A stretch of 64,000 nt of DNA from Candidatus Nitrosopelagicus sp. (GCA_028242535.1 JAOJYB010000002.1:1-64000); one strand, 5' to 3'. Numbered from the stretch's first letter, positions 17,107 to 24,932 are shown. Notes: a model not told the origin generated them from the letters alone. Program-made: numbers and translations.

Positions 17107-17610
17107 ATGCCTACCCGTCTACAAGTTTTAATTCCAATTAGTATTGCGGCTATAATCGTTGGTGTCGCAGGTATTGTATCTCTTCCTTCCGAAATAACAA
17201 TTGACACAAATTCAAATTTTCTAATGGGCACTGTACAATTAGATGATAAAATTCTTCAAGTATACATTGCAGATACGGATCCTCGTAGAATGCGTGGTTT
17301 GATGTTTGAAACTGAAAGTTTTCTTGCTGATGACAAAGGTATGCTGTTTGTGTTTGATGAACCTGGAAATCGTTCCATGTGGATGAAAAACATGCAATTC
17401 CATCTTGACATTATATGGTTCAATGAAAACGGGAATGTAGTCTCAATTGAAAAAAATGTCCCTCCATGCATAACTCCTGTTGAAGTAATGAGCTGTAAAT
17501 CAGTTGGTGTGTCTGCTGATAATACAAAATATGTTCTTGAACTGATATCTGGGTATGTGGACCAACACTCCATAACTGAAGATTCTCACTTGAAAATTAT
17601 TTCAATCTAG
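17107..17610 (+). CDS. Membrane-anchored DUF192 family protein
   Basis: A 167-aa protein with an N-terminal hydrophobic anchor (about residues 8-26). Behind it is a DUF192 domain recognised by RRMRGLMF, GMLFVFDE and the hallmark MWMKNMQFHLDIIWF, followed by a Cys pair in PPC...MSCKS. The domain is a small beta fold of unknown biochemistry, usually exported in bacteria and archaea. Here it would face outside. It is 38 nt downstream of the 16721 gene. Confidence 0.85.
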   Translation: MPTRLQVLIPISIAAIIVGVAGIVSLPSEITIDTNSNFLMGTVQLDDKILQVYIADTDPRRMRGLMFETESFLADDKGMLFVFDEPGNRSMWMKNMQFHLDIIWFNENGNVVSIEKNVPPCITPVEVMSCKSVGVSADNTKYVLELISGYVDQHSITEDSHLKIISI

Positions 17611-17682
17611 ATGAATCTATTTTACCAAAAGACGTATCTTGTTTTAGGAATGTTCTTTATTTTGATTGGAATCTCTTTCTGA
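17611..17682 (+). CDS. Possible 23-aa single-pass microprotein
   Basis: An ATG directly abuts the DUF192 stop codon and opens a 23-codon ORF whose product is one hydrophobic segment (TYLVLGMFFILIGISF) after a short polar start. This is a plausible translationally coupled membrane microprotein. Short ORFs of this kind also arise by chance in AT-rich DNA, so support is weak. Confidence 0.3.
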   Translation: MNLFYQKTYLVLGMFFILIGISF

Positions 17683-17735
17683 CTCCTATCTGAAAAACCG
17701 AAAGATCTTAAAACGAGCTAAATAAATCGCATAGT

Positions 17736-17903
17736 ATGACTGATTTTAAAAAAATTGCTGCAGATGGTTTTGAGATTAATGCAAAAGCTCTCGAAAACAA
17801 TCCTGATGATGCCGCAGCACGTTCTTACATGTTGGGAATTATGATGGCAAAACATCTGGATGAAGAACATCTGAAACGTGCAAAAAGATATGTGATTGAC
17901 TGA
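17736..17903 (+). CDS. Small alpha-helical protein (55 aa)
   Basis: Missed by the ORF track because of size. The translation starts MTDFKKIAADGFEINAKALE and ends KRAKRYVID. It is amphipathic and helical, without Cys or a membrane segment. A TATA-like AATAAAT lies too close to be its promoter, so co-transcription is possible. The even, protein-like composition and good start/stop context support a real gene of unknown function. Confidence 0.5.
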   Translation: MTDFKKIAADGFEINAKALENNPDDAAARSYMLGIMMAKHLDEEHLKRAKRYVID

Positions 17904-17938
17904 TAAGTACTTAAAAAAATAATATGATTAATTCACAA

Positions 17939-18277
17939 TTATTGTTGCGGTATTACTTCGCCTATAGGTGCAATAGTCTGCTTTTGTCCTAATAATGACA
18001 AAAGTGGCATTGCATCCCACTCATACATGTATGATGAAAGAAATGATTTGCATGCATCGTTATATTTCCCAAAAAACAATTCTGCTTGTGCCTTATCTCC
18101 TTCAATAACTGACATTGCAGTCTTGTTATCATCAAAAGAACCACTCCAAATCATATTTCCTTGACCATTCCAGTCGTCAATAATTGCAGCAATCTTACCT
18201 GCTGCTTGTGCTACGTCTTGTTCTTTAGCATCTTCTTTGAAAACGCTAACTAGAACATATGGTGATTTATCTGCCAT
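17939..18277 (-). CDS. Conserved hypothetical protein
   Basis: A 112-aa soluble protein starting MADKSPYVLVSVFKEDAKEQ. It has an alternating strand-helix pattern (IIDDWNGQGNMIWSGSFDD, then a long helix) and a Cys in NDACKSFLSS. No family is recognised. It is convergent with the 55-aa gene and divergent from the phn region, with the candidate structured RNA in the gap. Confidence 0.6.
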   Translation of the reverse strand: MADKSPYVLVSVFKEDAKEQDVAQAAGKIAAIIDDWNGQGNMIWSGSFDDNKTAMSVIEGDKAQAELFFGKYNDACKSFLSSYMYEWDAMPLLSLLGQKQTIAPIGEVIPQQ

Positions 18278-18348
18278 GAAAAATTACCACTAATTGGATA
18301 TTAAAATTCAGTGTACTTTTCATAATCATATTCTAATTAATTAGAAAG

Positions 18349-18447
18349 TGCCGTTAGCAACACTTCCAGTAGTTGACGACATGTATTCTGGTTTTAAATC
18401 AAAGCATGCGAATGCTGTGTCACTAACGGCATAAAGTAATTTTTTTT
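18349..18447 (+). ncRNA. Candidate structured RNA with 9-bp closing stem, GNRA hairpin and U-tract
   Basis: A GC-richer island in an AT-rich gap. TGCCGTTAG (18349-18357) pairs perfectly with CTAACGGCA (18423-18431). Inside, ACAC (18360-18363) pairs with GTGT (18417-18420) across a CA/CA internal loop, and stacked on it AGCAT-GCGA-ATGCT (18403-18416) forms a 5-bp hairpin with a GNRA tetraloop. CCAG/CTGG may form a second arm. Eight T residues follow (18440-18447), like an archaeal terminator. It is therefore either a free small RNA or a leader element upstream of phnD. The GNRA loop and U-tract favour the plus strand. Confidence 0.5.
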
Positions 18448-18482
18448 ATACAATAATTAAAACTAGTTTTGAACTTACAATT

Positions 18483-18504
18483 TTATTCTATGTTCTTAGA
18501 ATAA
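18483..18504. promoter_or_regulatory. Palindromic operator upstream of phnD
   Basis: TTATTCTA-N6-TAGAATAA is a perfect 8-bp inverted repeat ending 51 nt before the phnD ATG. The same element, with one changed arm base and a spacer of TATTCT instead of TGTTCT, lies before phnC. The shared position and sequence indicate a common regulator, most simply a phosphate- or phosphonate-responsive one. Confidence 0.7.
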
Positions 18505-18555
18505 GAAATGAGAAGTTGTTATTAGTTTAATTAGCTTTGACTAAGCACATCGAAC

Positions 18556-19563
18556 ATGTCTAATGGAAAAATTGCAGGAATTGCTATTGGCACACTTGCC
18601 ATTGGTATTGCAATCGGATTTTTCATACCAACTGATTCTGGAATTGAACAAACTGCACCAGTACCTATGATGCAGACTGAATCAGTAGATTATGGTATTG
18701 ACAAAATAACAATTGGATTCATTCCTTCTGAGAAAGCAGATGAACTAACGCCAAAAGCTGAATCACTTGCACGCTTCTTAGAATCTGAATTTGATGGTAA
18801 AGTCGAAGTTGATATTGTTGTTCCATCTAATTATGAAACGATAATTGAGGGATTGAGATTTGGACATATCCATGCAGCATTTATGGATACAGGACCTGGC
18901 TGGATTGCACACGACAGAGCAAACGCTGAAGTTGTAATGGCTGAAGTAAAGAAAGGCAAAGTCGGATACTATGCAACAGTCTGGCAGAGAGCTGATTCTA
19001 ATTATTCATCTATTGATGAAGCAATTGGAAATAAAGTTGCATTCACTAGCATTACTGGCTCATCTGGATTCATCCGGCCAATCGGAACTCTTGTAGATCG
19101 TGGATTAATCACTGTTGAAGGTGACGATATAATTGCATTGAAACAAGCATTGGATAACTCATTTGAGTATCATGTATTTGGTGGTGGATACAAAGCTGCA
19201 CTAGAGTTACTTTTGAATGGTTCTGTAGAAATGGCATTTGGCTCTGATATAGCACCGGGAAAATATCTAACTCCAGACCAACAAGCACAACTCAAAAAAG
19301 TTGACACACTTGGATTAGTTCCATCTCACGTGTTTGTAGTTTCTGATGATCTATCATCTGAGACAAAACAACATTTGGTGGATTCTTTGGTTAAACTCAA
19401 TCACCAAGATAACAACCAAATCCTCAAAGATGTCTATGGCGCTGATGCATTGTTACCAACAACTGCTGAAATGCATATAGGAAACTTTGGACAATATCTT
19501 GATTTGTTGCCTGGAATTGAACAAGCAACATTTGATAAGAAAAACTACGACGCACCAAAATAA
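18556..19563 (+). CDS. phnD: Phosphonate/phosphate ABC transporter substrate-binding protein PhnD
   Basis: A 335-aa periplasm-like binding lipoprotein or anchored protein that captures phosphonate (or phosphate/phosphite) outside the cell. An N-terminal membrane segment (about residues 5-24, IAGIAIGTLAIGIAIGFF) has no lipobox Cys, so it is probably an uncleaved anchor. The mature domain shows the PhnD pattern: TIGFIPSEKADELTPKAESL, then MDTGPGWIAHDRA and AFTSITGSSGFIRP. The ligand is not fixed by sequence; related transporters take phosphonates or phosphite. Its promoter carries the 18483 operator. Confidence 0.93.
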   Translation: MSNGKIAGIAIGTLAIGIAIGFFIPTDSGIEQTAPVPMMQTESVDYGIDKITIGFIPSEKADELTPKAESLARFLESEFDGKVEVDIVVPSNYETIIEGLRFGHIHAAFMDTGPGWIAHDRANAEVVMAEVKKGKVGYYATVWQRADSNYSSIDEAIGNKVAFTSITGSSGFIRPIGTLVDRGLITVEGDDIIALKQALDNSFEYHVFGGGYKAALELLLNGSVEMAFGSDIAPGKYLTPDQQAQLKKVDTLGLVPSHVFVVSDDLSSETKQHLVDSLVKLNHQDNNQILKDVYGADALLPTTAEMHIGNFGQYLDLLPGIEQATFDKKNYDAPK

Positions 19564-19610
19564 TCATTTTCCTTTTTTTATTACTAATCAATTTTCTCAC
19601 GCACAAATTC

Positions 19611-19632
19611 TTATTCTATATTCTTAGAATGA
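19611..19632. promoter_or_regulatory. Palindromic operator upstream of phnC
   Basis: TTATTCTA-N6-TAGAATGA, the second copy of the phnD operator (7 of 8 arm bases pair). It ends about 60 nt before the phnC start, similar to the 51 nt at phnD. It indicates that phnCE has its own regulated promoter although it lies just downstream of phnD. Confidence 0.68.
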
Positions 19633-19695
19633 ATAATGGTTTCATCTAGATTTATTGCTTAGATCTCATTGACAAATTTTGAATAGTAGTTGGAT

Positions 19696-20499
19696 ATGAA
19701 AAAAAATACCTCAATTGCAACATTATCTATAATTCAGATGCGTGATGTATCTGCATCTTATGATTCACAAAATTTTGTACTGAAAAACGTATCAATGAAT
19801 GTAAAACGAGGAACTAATTATGCAATAGTTGGAGCGTCTGGTTCTGGAAAAACCACTCTGCTAAAACTGATGAATGGAATGATGATTCCAAGTAGCGGTG
19901 TTGTTTTGTATAATTATCAAAAACCAGATCTAAAAAATAAAGAATACAAAAAATCTATTGCTAAAATTGGTTATATTTCGCAAACCTTGGGTCTAGTAAA
20001 AAATTCTAGTGTTTTAGATAATGTCTTAATCGGTGCATTGCCTAGATTAAATGCGGTAAAATCATTCCTCAAAATGTTTCCTAAAGATGAAATTGATACT
20101 GCTCATGAAGTTCTAAATTTGGTAGGATTAGATACAAAATCAAATCGAAAAGTTCACATGTTGAGTGGTGGCGAAAAACGTCGTGTTGCGATTGCACGTG
20201 CATTGATGCAAAAACCTGATATTTTACTAGCTGATGAAATTGTATCTGAATTAGACTCTGTCACAGCTAGAGAAGTAATGGATGTCATAAAAGATGCACA
20301 AAGAAAATTCAAACTAACTGCAATCATGATACATCATGACATGAATCTTGCTCTTGAATATGCAAATAGGGTGGCGGTCATAAAAGATGGGGATAAAGTG
20401 CTTGAAATTGGTGTTGACGGTGAACAAATAATTGATTTTCAAACAGGTGATTTGACACAAGAAGAAATTATGGAGATGTACAATGAACCCAAAAAATAA
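19696..20499 (+). CDS. phnC: Phosphonate ABC transporter ATP-binding protein PhnC
   Basis: About 267 aa. This ABC ATPase powers uptake through PhnE. It shows Walker A GASGSGKTT, the Q-loop region GYISQTLG, signature LSGGEKRRVAIARAL, Walker B ILLADEIVSELD and the H-loop MIHHDMN. The GYISQTLGLVKNSSVLDNVLIGALPR region is typical of PhnC. The ORF track begins at TTG 19690; the ATG at 19696 is equally good and I use it. The stop overlaps phnE by 17 bp, indicating coupled translation. Confidence 0.93.
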   Translation: MKKNTSIATLSIIQMRDVSASYDSQNFVLKNVSMNVKRGTNYAIVGASGSGKTTLLKLMNGMMIPSSGVVLYNYQKPDLKNKEYKKSIAKIGYISQTLGLVKNSSVLDNVLIGALPRLNAVKSFLKMFPKDEIDTAHEVLNLVGLDTKSNRKVHMLSGGEKRRVAIARALMQKPDILLADEIVSELDSVTAREVMDVIKDAQRKFKLTAIMIHHDMNLALEYANRVAVIKDGDKVLEIGVDGEQIIDFQTGDLTQEEIMEMYNEPKK

Positions 20500-21274
20500 T
20501 CTTCTAATCGGTGCAATAATTGCAGTCGTAGTTGTAATGTCTTATGATGTTGGAGTTGATCCTATTGCATTTGTCGACGGTTTACCAAATCTTGGAATTG
20601 TTCTAAAAGAGATGACTGAATTTGAATCTGAACATTGGGGAATTGCATTCTGGGCAATGCTTGAAACAATTGAAATGGCATTTATTGGAACACTTGCTGG
20701 CGTTATGATTTCATTACCTCTTAGTATTTTTGCTGCTAGAAATATTTCTAGCAAATATGTCTACGTACCATTACGTGCGTTATTAGCTGCAACAAGAACA
20801 TTTCCTTCTATCTTGTGGGCAATTCTTTTTGTAATTATGGTGGGCCTGGGACCTTTTGCAGGAATTCTTGCTATTACCCTCTATACAATTGGATTCATTA
20901 GTAAATTACAATACGAATCAATCGAAGCTATTGACTATGATCCTGTGGAAGCAACCACTGCTATAGGTTTATCAAAAATTCAATTAATTCGTTATGTCAT
21001 AATCCCTGAATCTGCACCTCATCTCTTAAGTCAAATTTTGTACATGTTTGATTATAATGTAAGACAGACAAGTATACTTGGAATTGTAGGTGCCGGTGGA
21101 ATTGGTTTTTACATAATTAATTATATCAAGTTCTTTGAATATGGAAAAGCAGCAGTTTTCATGCTGGTAGTTTTAATTGCAGTTCTTGCAATTGATTGGA
21201 TTAGTGTAAAGATTCGTGACCGTTACATCATGAAAGCACAACACGGGCAACAAGTTAAAGTTAAAACAAATTAA
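20483..21274 (+). CDS. phnE: Phosphonate ABC transporter permease PhnE
   Basis: A 263-aa inner-membrane permease with about six transmembrane segments. The cytoplasmic EAA loop is recognisable (EAIDYDPVEATTAIGLSKIQLIRYVIIPESAP), as are PhnE-like stretches RTFPSILWAILFVIMVGLGPFAGILA and RQTSILGIVGAGGIGFYI. It follows phnC with overlapping reading frames. With phnD and phnC it forms a complete importer; no phosphonate C-P lyase or phosphonatase genes are present in the window. Confidence 0.94.
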   Translation: MNPKNNLLIGAIIAVVVVMSYDVGVDPIAFVDGLPNLGIVLKEMTEFESEHWGIAFWAMLETIEMAFIGTLAGVMISLPLSIFAARNISSKYVYVPLRALLAATRTFPSILWAILFVIMVGLGPFAGILAITLYTIGFISKLQYESIEAIDYDPVEATTAIGLSKIQLIRYVIIPESAPHLLSQILYMFDYNVRQTSILGIVGAGGIGFYIINYIKFFEYGKAAVFMLVVLIAVLAIDWISVKIRDRYIMKAQHGQQVKVKTN

Positions 21275-21401
21275 CATGATAACAACGTGGAATTGCCGTC
21301 ATCATGCAATGTGAATCGCATCTGCAAAAACGACAATACTAATACGCTTCAAGAATTAATATAATACGCCATATTTTTTAATCATAAAATCAATACAGAG
21401 C

Positions 21402-21626
21402 ATGGATTCATGTGGATTGGATGCAATTTTACTTCCCTCAATGTTTGCAATAAAAAATAAAATCATTGGAACGCCATGTTATGAGGATCCATCTTGTATT
21501 GGATATACGATCGTTGCTTCCCTCGGTTTGTCATACGTAATATATCGAGTTCTAACACGAAAAATGAGCAAAAAGGGTAGACGTGAGGCATTATTGAAAT
21601 TCTTTTTCAGAGACACCAAAAATTAA
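21402..21626 (+). CDS. Small single-pass membrane protein with two Cys
   Basis: A 74-aa protein with a hydrophobic segment (IGYTIVASLGLSYVIYRVL) followed by a strongly basic tail (TRKMSKKGRREALLKFFF). It has two Cys before the segment (GTPCYEDPSC). Topology predicts the N-terminus outside. No family is recognised. The 127-nt gap upstream after phnE holds a TATA-like TAATATAATA. Confidence 0.6.
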   Translation: MDSCGLDAILLPSMFAIKNKIIGTPCYEDPSCIGYTIVASLGLSYVIYRVLTRKMSKKGRREALLKFFFRDTKN

Positions 21627-21650
21627 ATACACATGAGTTAGACGAGAGTT

Positions 21651-22022
21651 ATGCCTGAATTTGTAGAAGAAGAGACTGGAAGACGTCTATATCATGAAAA
21701 TGAAACTACTCTAGAAATTGAAAAGGCAATTGCTAAGAAATTTGTCCCAAAAAAAGGTGATGTAACATCTAGTTACATGCATCGTGATATGGATGAAGAA
21801 GAACCATTTGATGTTGATCGTGCAGCTGATGCAGAAGGAGTACCAATATTACAAGAAAAATCAAATTTATCTCTTTATGATGTAGAGTACAAGCTAGATG
21901 GATTAAAGGTGGTCCCGGTGGATAAAAATACGGGTAAAGTTTTGGATGAAAAACAAGTAGTAACACTACGAAAACAGTTATTGAAAAACTGGAGATTTGA
22001 GGACGACGAAGACGATGAGTAG
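21651..22022 (+). CDS. Acidic conserved hypothetical protein
   Basis: A 123-aa strongly acidic protein that begins MPEFVEEETGRRLYHENET and ends in an Asp/Glu run (FEDDEDDE). The middle has a KKGDVTSSYMHRDMDEEEPFD stretch and a short beta-like segment (YDVEYKLDGLKVVPVDKNTGKVL). There is no Cys and no membrane segment. It is 24 nt downstream of the 74-aa gene and followed by an overlapping 38-aa ORF, so the three may form an operon. The function is unknown. Confidence 0.65.
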   Translation: MPEFVEEETGRRLYHENETTLEIEKAIAKKFVPKKGDVTSSYMHRDMDEEEPFDVDRAADAEGVPILQEKSNLSLYDVEYKLDGLKVVPVDKNTGKVLDEKQVVTLRKQLLKNWRFEDDEDDE

Positions 22023-22131
22023 TGTTTGTGAAGATCTAGAAGTAATTCAACAGCAAATGCTAGCAAATGTCATTGCACGAATGAGAAAAGAATCAAAAAC
22101 TAAAAAAGAAAAATTAATTGCAGTTCAATAA
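22015..22131 (+). CDS. Possible 38-aa protein overlapping the acidic gene
   Basis: An ATG at 22015 lies 8 bp inside the end of the acidic gene and opens a 38-codon ORF (MSSVCEDLEVIQQQML... ending KEKLIAVQ). The product is helical and lysine-rich at the end. The overlap arrangement suggests translational coupling, but conservation cannot be judged here. Confidence 0.4.
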   Translation: MSSVCEDLEVIQQQMLANVIARMRKESKTKKEKLIAVQ

Positions 22132-22170
22132 TGCCTTACTTTTTATTAGAGAAATTATCTAGTCAATTTA

Positions 22171-22245
22171 GTGGGGGGTAACTTTGCTTAAAATCCAAAG
22201 GATGTTAACTCCTATCCTTAACGGCAGGTACCATTCTGTCCTCAC
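22171..22245. ncRNA. Candidate structured intergenic element
   Basis: A GC-rich patch in an AT-rich gap. GTGGGG (22171-22176) pairs with CCTCAC (22240-22245) with one G-U. Inside are the hairpins ATCC-AAA-GGAT (22193-22203) and GTTAA-N9-TTAAC (22204-22222), plus a short CAG/CTG arm (22225-22238). A multibranch fold is possible on either strand. No tRNA T-loop or C/D box is present and there is no U-tract, so it is less convincing than the 18349 element. Confidence 0.3.
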
Positions 22246-22251
22246 TATTAA

Positions 22252-22258
22252 TTATATA
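22252..22258 (+). promoter_or_regulatory. TATA box for the 22280 gene
   Basis: TTATATA is centred about 25 nt upstream of the ATG at 22280, the classic spacing for a leaderless thaumarchaeal transcript. Confidence 0.6.
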
Positions 22259-22279
22259 CCATAAGTTCATTGATTCTTT

Positions 22280-22681
22280 ATGACTGATTCTGTTTATGAT
22301 CTTCGATGTATTGAAATTCAACATCATGATGGTGTAAGGTTTGCTGCAATCATTAATCATGATGGTCAAAAAATTGCAGGTGGCTTCACTGAAGGTGTTA
22401 GTCCGTATGAAGGTGATGAAGAAAAACTTCATAATTTTTACAAATTTGCATTAAACATTTCATTAAGAACTGATGGGCTAAACAATTCACTTGGTGCATT
22501 AAATTACATTGCATCCAGACGTGATAAAGTAATCTTAATCAGTTTTCCATTTCCTGTTACCACAAATATACTTCTAATATCTGCTGAACCAGGTCTTGAT
22601 ATTGAGAAACTAGCAGAAAATGTTGTTAAAATATTTTCAGGTGATTCATCTGGATTTACAAAAACACTTGCTGACGACTAG
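22280..22681 (+). CDS. Roadblock-like small conserved protein (paralogue of the 2066 gene)
   Basis: A 133-aa protein with the same pattern as the 2066-2437 product: RFAAIINHDGQKIAGG near residue 20 and SLGALNYIASRRDKV about 65 residues later. It has an extended acidic loop (YEGDEEKLHNF) between them. The strand and helix order is compatible with a roadblock-like or profilin-like fold. Thaumarchaeal genomes carry several such paralogues of unknown role. The start fits the TATA box at 22252. It ends 4 bp inside the convergent nitroreductase gene. Confidence 0.75.
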   Translation: MTDSVYDLRCIEIQHHDGVRFAAIINHDGQKIAGGFTEGVSPYEGDEEKLHNFYKFALNISLRTDGLNNSLGALNYIASRRDKVILISFPFPVTTNILLISAEPGLDIEKLAENVVKIFSGDSSGFTKTLADD

Positions 22682-23334
22682 TCTTTTTTTCCTACTACAT
22701 GAATGAGTTCTTTTAATTGTCTTCTTAATTTTGCAGGTCTTTTCTTAATTGGATAACCAATACATAGTATTGATGTGGGTCTAAGATCGGTTCCTATAAT
22801 TTCTTTTACTTTCTCCTCATCAAACATACCAATCCAAATACTGCTTAGTCCTAATGCAGATGCTGCCAATTGAGAATATGCTGCGGCAAGTGTGGCATCC
22901 TGAATTGAGAACTTCATTATAACTTTAGGAGAAAAGTCAAGTTTTACCCTAGATGGGTTCATACAAAAAACCAAGACTAGTGGTGTATTCACATATGGTT
23001 GATTATTTGATGCCTTGACAAGTTTTTCTTTTGTTTCTTTATCACTTACGTAAAAAATCTCGAATCCTTGAAAATTTCCTGCTGTAGGGGCAGTATCTGC
23101 AGCAGCTAAAATTTTATCAATCTTCCATTTTTCTACTGGATTTTTGGAAAACTTTCTAGTTGAACGTCTATTTGCCATAACTTTGAAAATATCTGTACTT
23201 GCCTTTTTTTCTGGCTTTGCTTTTAGAATGGTTTCTAACAATCCTAATCTATCAGATAATTCCTCTCCTGCATCATCCTCTTTTGGTTCATATCCTTTAG
23301 GCCATGAACGTTTAGTGTCTATTTTTTTATCCAT
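22678..23334 (-). CDS. Nitroreductase-family FMN oxidoreductase
   Basis: A 218-aa protein using FMN and NAD(P)H. The family signature is present at RRSTRKFSKNPVEKWKIDKILAAA, with the flavin-binding Arg-x-Ser-x-Arg, then APTAGNFQGFEIF. Near the C-terminus are LSSIWIGMFDEEKVKEIIG and LCIGYPIKKRPAK, which also fit. About 50 lysine-rich residues precede the domain. The substrate is unknown; it could be a quinone, nitro compound or flavin. It ends 4 bp inside the convergent roadblock-like gene and lies downstream of the HemL-like gene on the same strand. Confidence 0.88.
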   Translation of the reverse strand: MDKKIDTKRSWPKGYEPKEDDAGEELSDRLGLLETILKAKPEKKASTDIFKVMANRRSTRKFSKNPVEKWKIDKILAAADTAPTAGNFQGFEIFYVSDKETKEKLVKASNNQPYVNTPLVLVFCMNPSRVKLDFSPKVIMKFSIQDATLAAAYSQLAASALGLSSIWIGMFDEEKVKEIIGTDLRPTSILCIGYPIKKRPAKLRRQLKELIHVVGKKD

Positions 23335-23368
23335 AGCCTTTCTTTAATTCTTAAGATAAAAAATTTCC

Positions 23369-24682
23369 CTATCTCTTAAAATTTGACGCAAATCGTTCTG
23401 TAGCCTTTTTCATCTCTTTAACATCTGATATAGAATGTGCATCTGAAAATGCACCTAATTTGCCTGGCAAAAAGAAGATACCGTTTCGTGCAATCATCTC
23501 AAAATGATAATTAAATAGTCTTGCTGAGTCACATTTTGCTGCATCTACTGCATTGTTAATCTCTGTCATTCCATTTCTAGGAAAATGTGTCATGAATAAT
23601 GATCCTTTTCCTGTAACTATCGCATCATGAGAAAAAATTTTTCTAAGCATCTTTGTTGTATCTCTTCCTAGTCTATCCAGTTTTTTATAAAGTATATTTT
23701 TCTTATTTTTCAAAACATCAAGTGTTGTATCTCCTGCTATCATTGTTAATGGATTTGCAGAAAATGTGCCTCCGCCGATGTAGGTTCTATTTTTCTTTGA
23801 ATTTACAGAGGTATTGGCATGTTCCATAATTTCATCTTTCCCACAAATCACTCCAATTGGAAATCCTCCACCTACAATTTTTCCAAGTGTTACTATATCT
23901 GGATCAAGTTTCATAGTTGGATAAATACAACCATATCTGAATCGAAATCCTGTAACAATCTCATCTAACATAAATAATGCATTATTTGTTTTTACAATTT
24001 CTTGTATTCCTTTAAGATATTCTTGTGTGGCTGGTATTGCCCCTCCTCCTCCCAACACAGGTTCAATTAAAACTCCTGCTAAATCCTTCTTTACTGAATT
24101 TATAATTTTTAATGATTCTTGTAAATTATTCAAAGGTAATGATACAATATGTTCCTCATCTGTTAGTCCTTGACTTTCTGAAACATCAAATGGCCAGTTC
24201 ACTGTTTTTAGTAAATCTGTTGTATATCCGTGCCATCCTCCATCAATTTTTGCAATAATTTTTTTACCAGTTACTGCACGTGCTAATCTGACTGAATACA
24301 TTGTGGCTTCTGTACCAGTTGATGCATAACGTATCTTTTCTGCTACTGGAACTGCTTTTGAAATTTTCTCTGAAAATGAAATTGCATTTTCATTTGATGT
24401 TCCGTGCATCCAACCTTTCTTTAATTGTCCTACTGCTTTCTTCTGAATTTGTTTTTGTGCATGTCCTAAAATTAAACTCCAGTGCCCCATCCAGTAATCG
24501 ACATATTTGTTAGAATCCACATCTTCGAGAAATTTACCTTCTGCAGATTTTGTGATAAATGGATATGGCTCAAAAAATCTAATATTATGATGTACTCCAT
24601 TAATGTGAACCTTTTTTGCTTTTGTAAATAATCTGGCAGACTTCCTTGTTTTTTTCCTATAAGCCTCTTGTACACTAGTCAT
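23369..24682 (-). CDS. Glutamate-1-semialdehyde aminomutase-like class III aminotransferase
   Basis: A 437-aa PLP enzyme. The PLP lysine is in [13 protein letters not shown], the phosphate/ring contacts in [18 protein letters not shown] and the aspartate in [16 protein letters not shown]. Overall order and length match HemL, which converts glutamate-1-semialdehyde to 5-aminolevulinate. No other heme or tetrapyrrole gene lies nearby, and GSA-aminomutase homologues also include amino-acid transaminases, so I call it HemL-like rather than hemL. A basic N-terminal helix precedes the fold. It is the last gene before the rRNA leader, reading away from it. Confidence 0.82.
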   Translation of the reverse strand: MTSVQEAYRKKTRKSARLFTKAKKVHINGVHHNIRFFEPYPFITKSAEGKFLEDVDSNKYVDYWMGHWSLILGHAQKQIQKKAVGQLKKGWMHGTSNENAISFSEKISKAVPVAEKIRYASTGTEATMYSVRLARAVTGKKIIAKIDGGWHGYTTDLLKTVNWPFDVSESQGLTDEEHIVSLPLNNLQESLKIINSVKKDLAGVLIEPVLGGGGAIPATQEYLKGIQEIVKTNNALFMLDEIVTGFRFRYGCIYPTMKLDPDIVTLGKIVGGGFPIGVICGKDEIMEHANTSVNSKKNRTYIGGGTFSANPLTMIAGDTTLDVLKNKKNILYKKLDRLGRDTTKMLRKIFSHDAIVTGKGSLFMTHFPRNGMTEINNAVDAAKCDSARLFNYHFEMIARNGIFFLPGKLGAFSDAHSISDVKEMKKATERFASNFKR

Positions 24683-24757
24683 ATCCTATCTGTTTTCTCT
24701 CCTTTCATTATATTACTGATCGCCAAGAATGTCTTTTTACGCCTACATTTTGAATGG

Positions 24758-24766
24758 TTTATAATG
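24758..24766 (+). promoter_or_regulatory. Probable rRNA operon TATA box
   Basis: TTTATAATG lies upstream of all the leader structures; initiation about 25 nt later would begin the transcript near 24785-24790. No other TATA-like site lies before the 16S processing arm at 24905. The 308-nt gap 24683-24990 otherwise holds the structured leader described below. Confidence 0.5.
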
Positions 24767-24792
24767 TCTCCTACAACTCAAATTTTCGCATA

Positions 24793-24871
24793 CGTAACGC
24801 TTTGGCGGCGCCTTTGATGAAGTATGGCAAGATGCCATTTTGTGATTTAGAGGCCTCCAGTTACGCATACA
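24793..24871 (+). ncRNA. Structured element in the rRNA leader
   Basis: CGTAAC (24793-24798) pairs with GTTACG (24860-24865). GGCGGCGCCT (24804-24813) pairs with AGGCCTCC (24851-24858) with a bulge, and ATGGCA-AGA-TGCCAT (24824-24838) forms a terminal hairpin. TGATGA and GTGAT flank that hairpin and could make a kink-turn-like loop; ACA at 24869 follows the outer stem. The set recalls an H/ACA guide RNA, but the pocket dimensions do not fit well. It could equally be a leader stem. Confidence 0.4.
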
Positions 24872-24904
24872 AAATGAGGATCTGATCATAAAGATCAAAT
24901 CTGA

Positions 24905-24932
24905 GATGTGAAGATTATGTGCATTCCGTTAA
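24905..24932 (+). other. 5' arm of the 16S pre-rRNA processing stem
   Basis: Residues 24905-24922 pair without interruption (two G-U) to 26479-26496 in the spacer, then after one A-A mismatch six more pairs continue (24924-24929). The resulting stem encloses 16S as in other archaea. No canonical bulge-helix-bulge is obvious in this part. Confidence 0.8.

Noticed and set aside
18349-18431. 5S rRNA or tRNA because of the 9-bp terminal helix
   Set aside because: Only 83 nt long and lacking the conserved internal sequences of both.
21275-21401. C/D box sRNA from ATGATGAC on the minus strand
   Set aside because: A C-box-like sequence is present but no D box at suitable spacing.
22171-22245. tRNA gene on either strand
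   Set aside because: No GTTCRAAT-type T-loop, anticodon arm geometry or 7-bp acceptor stem.
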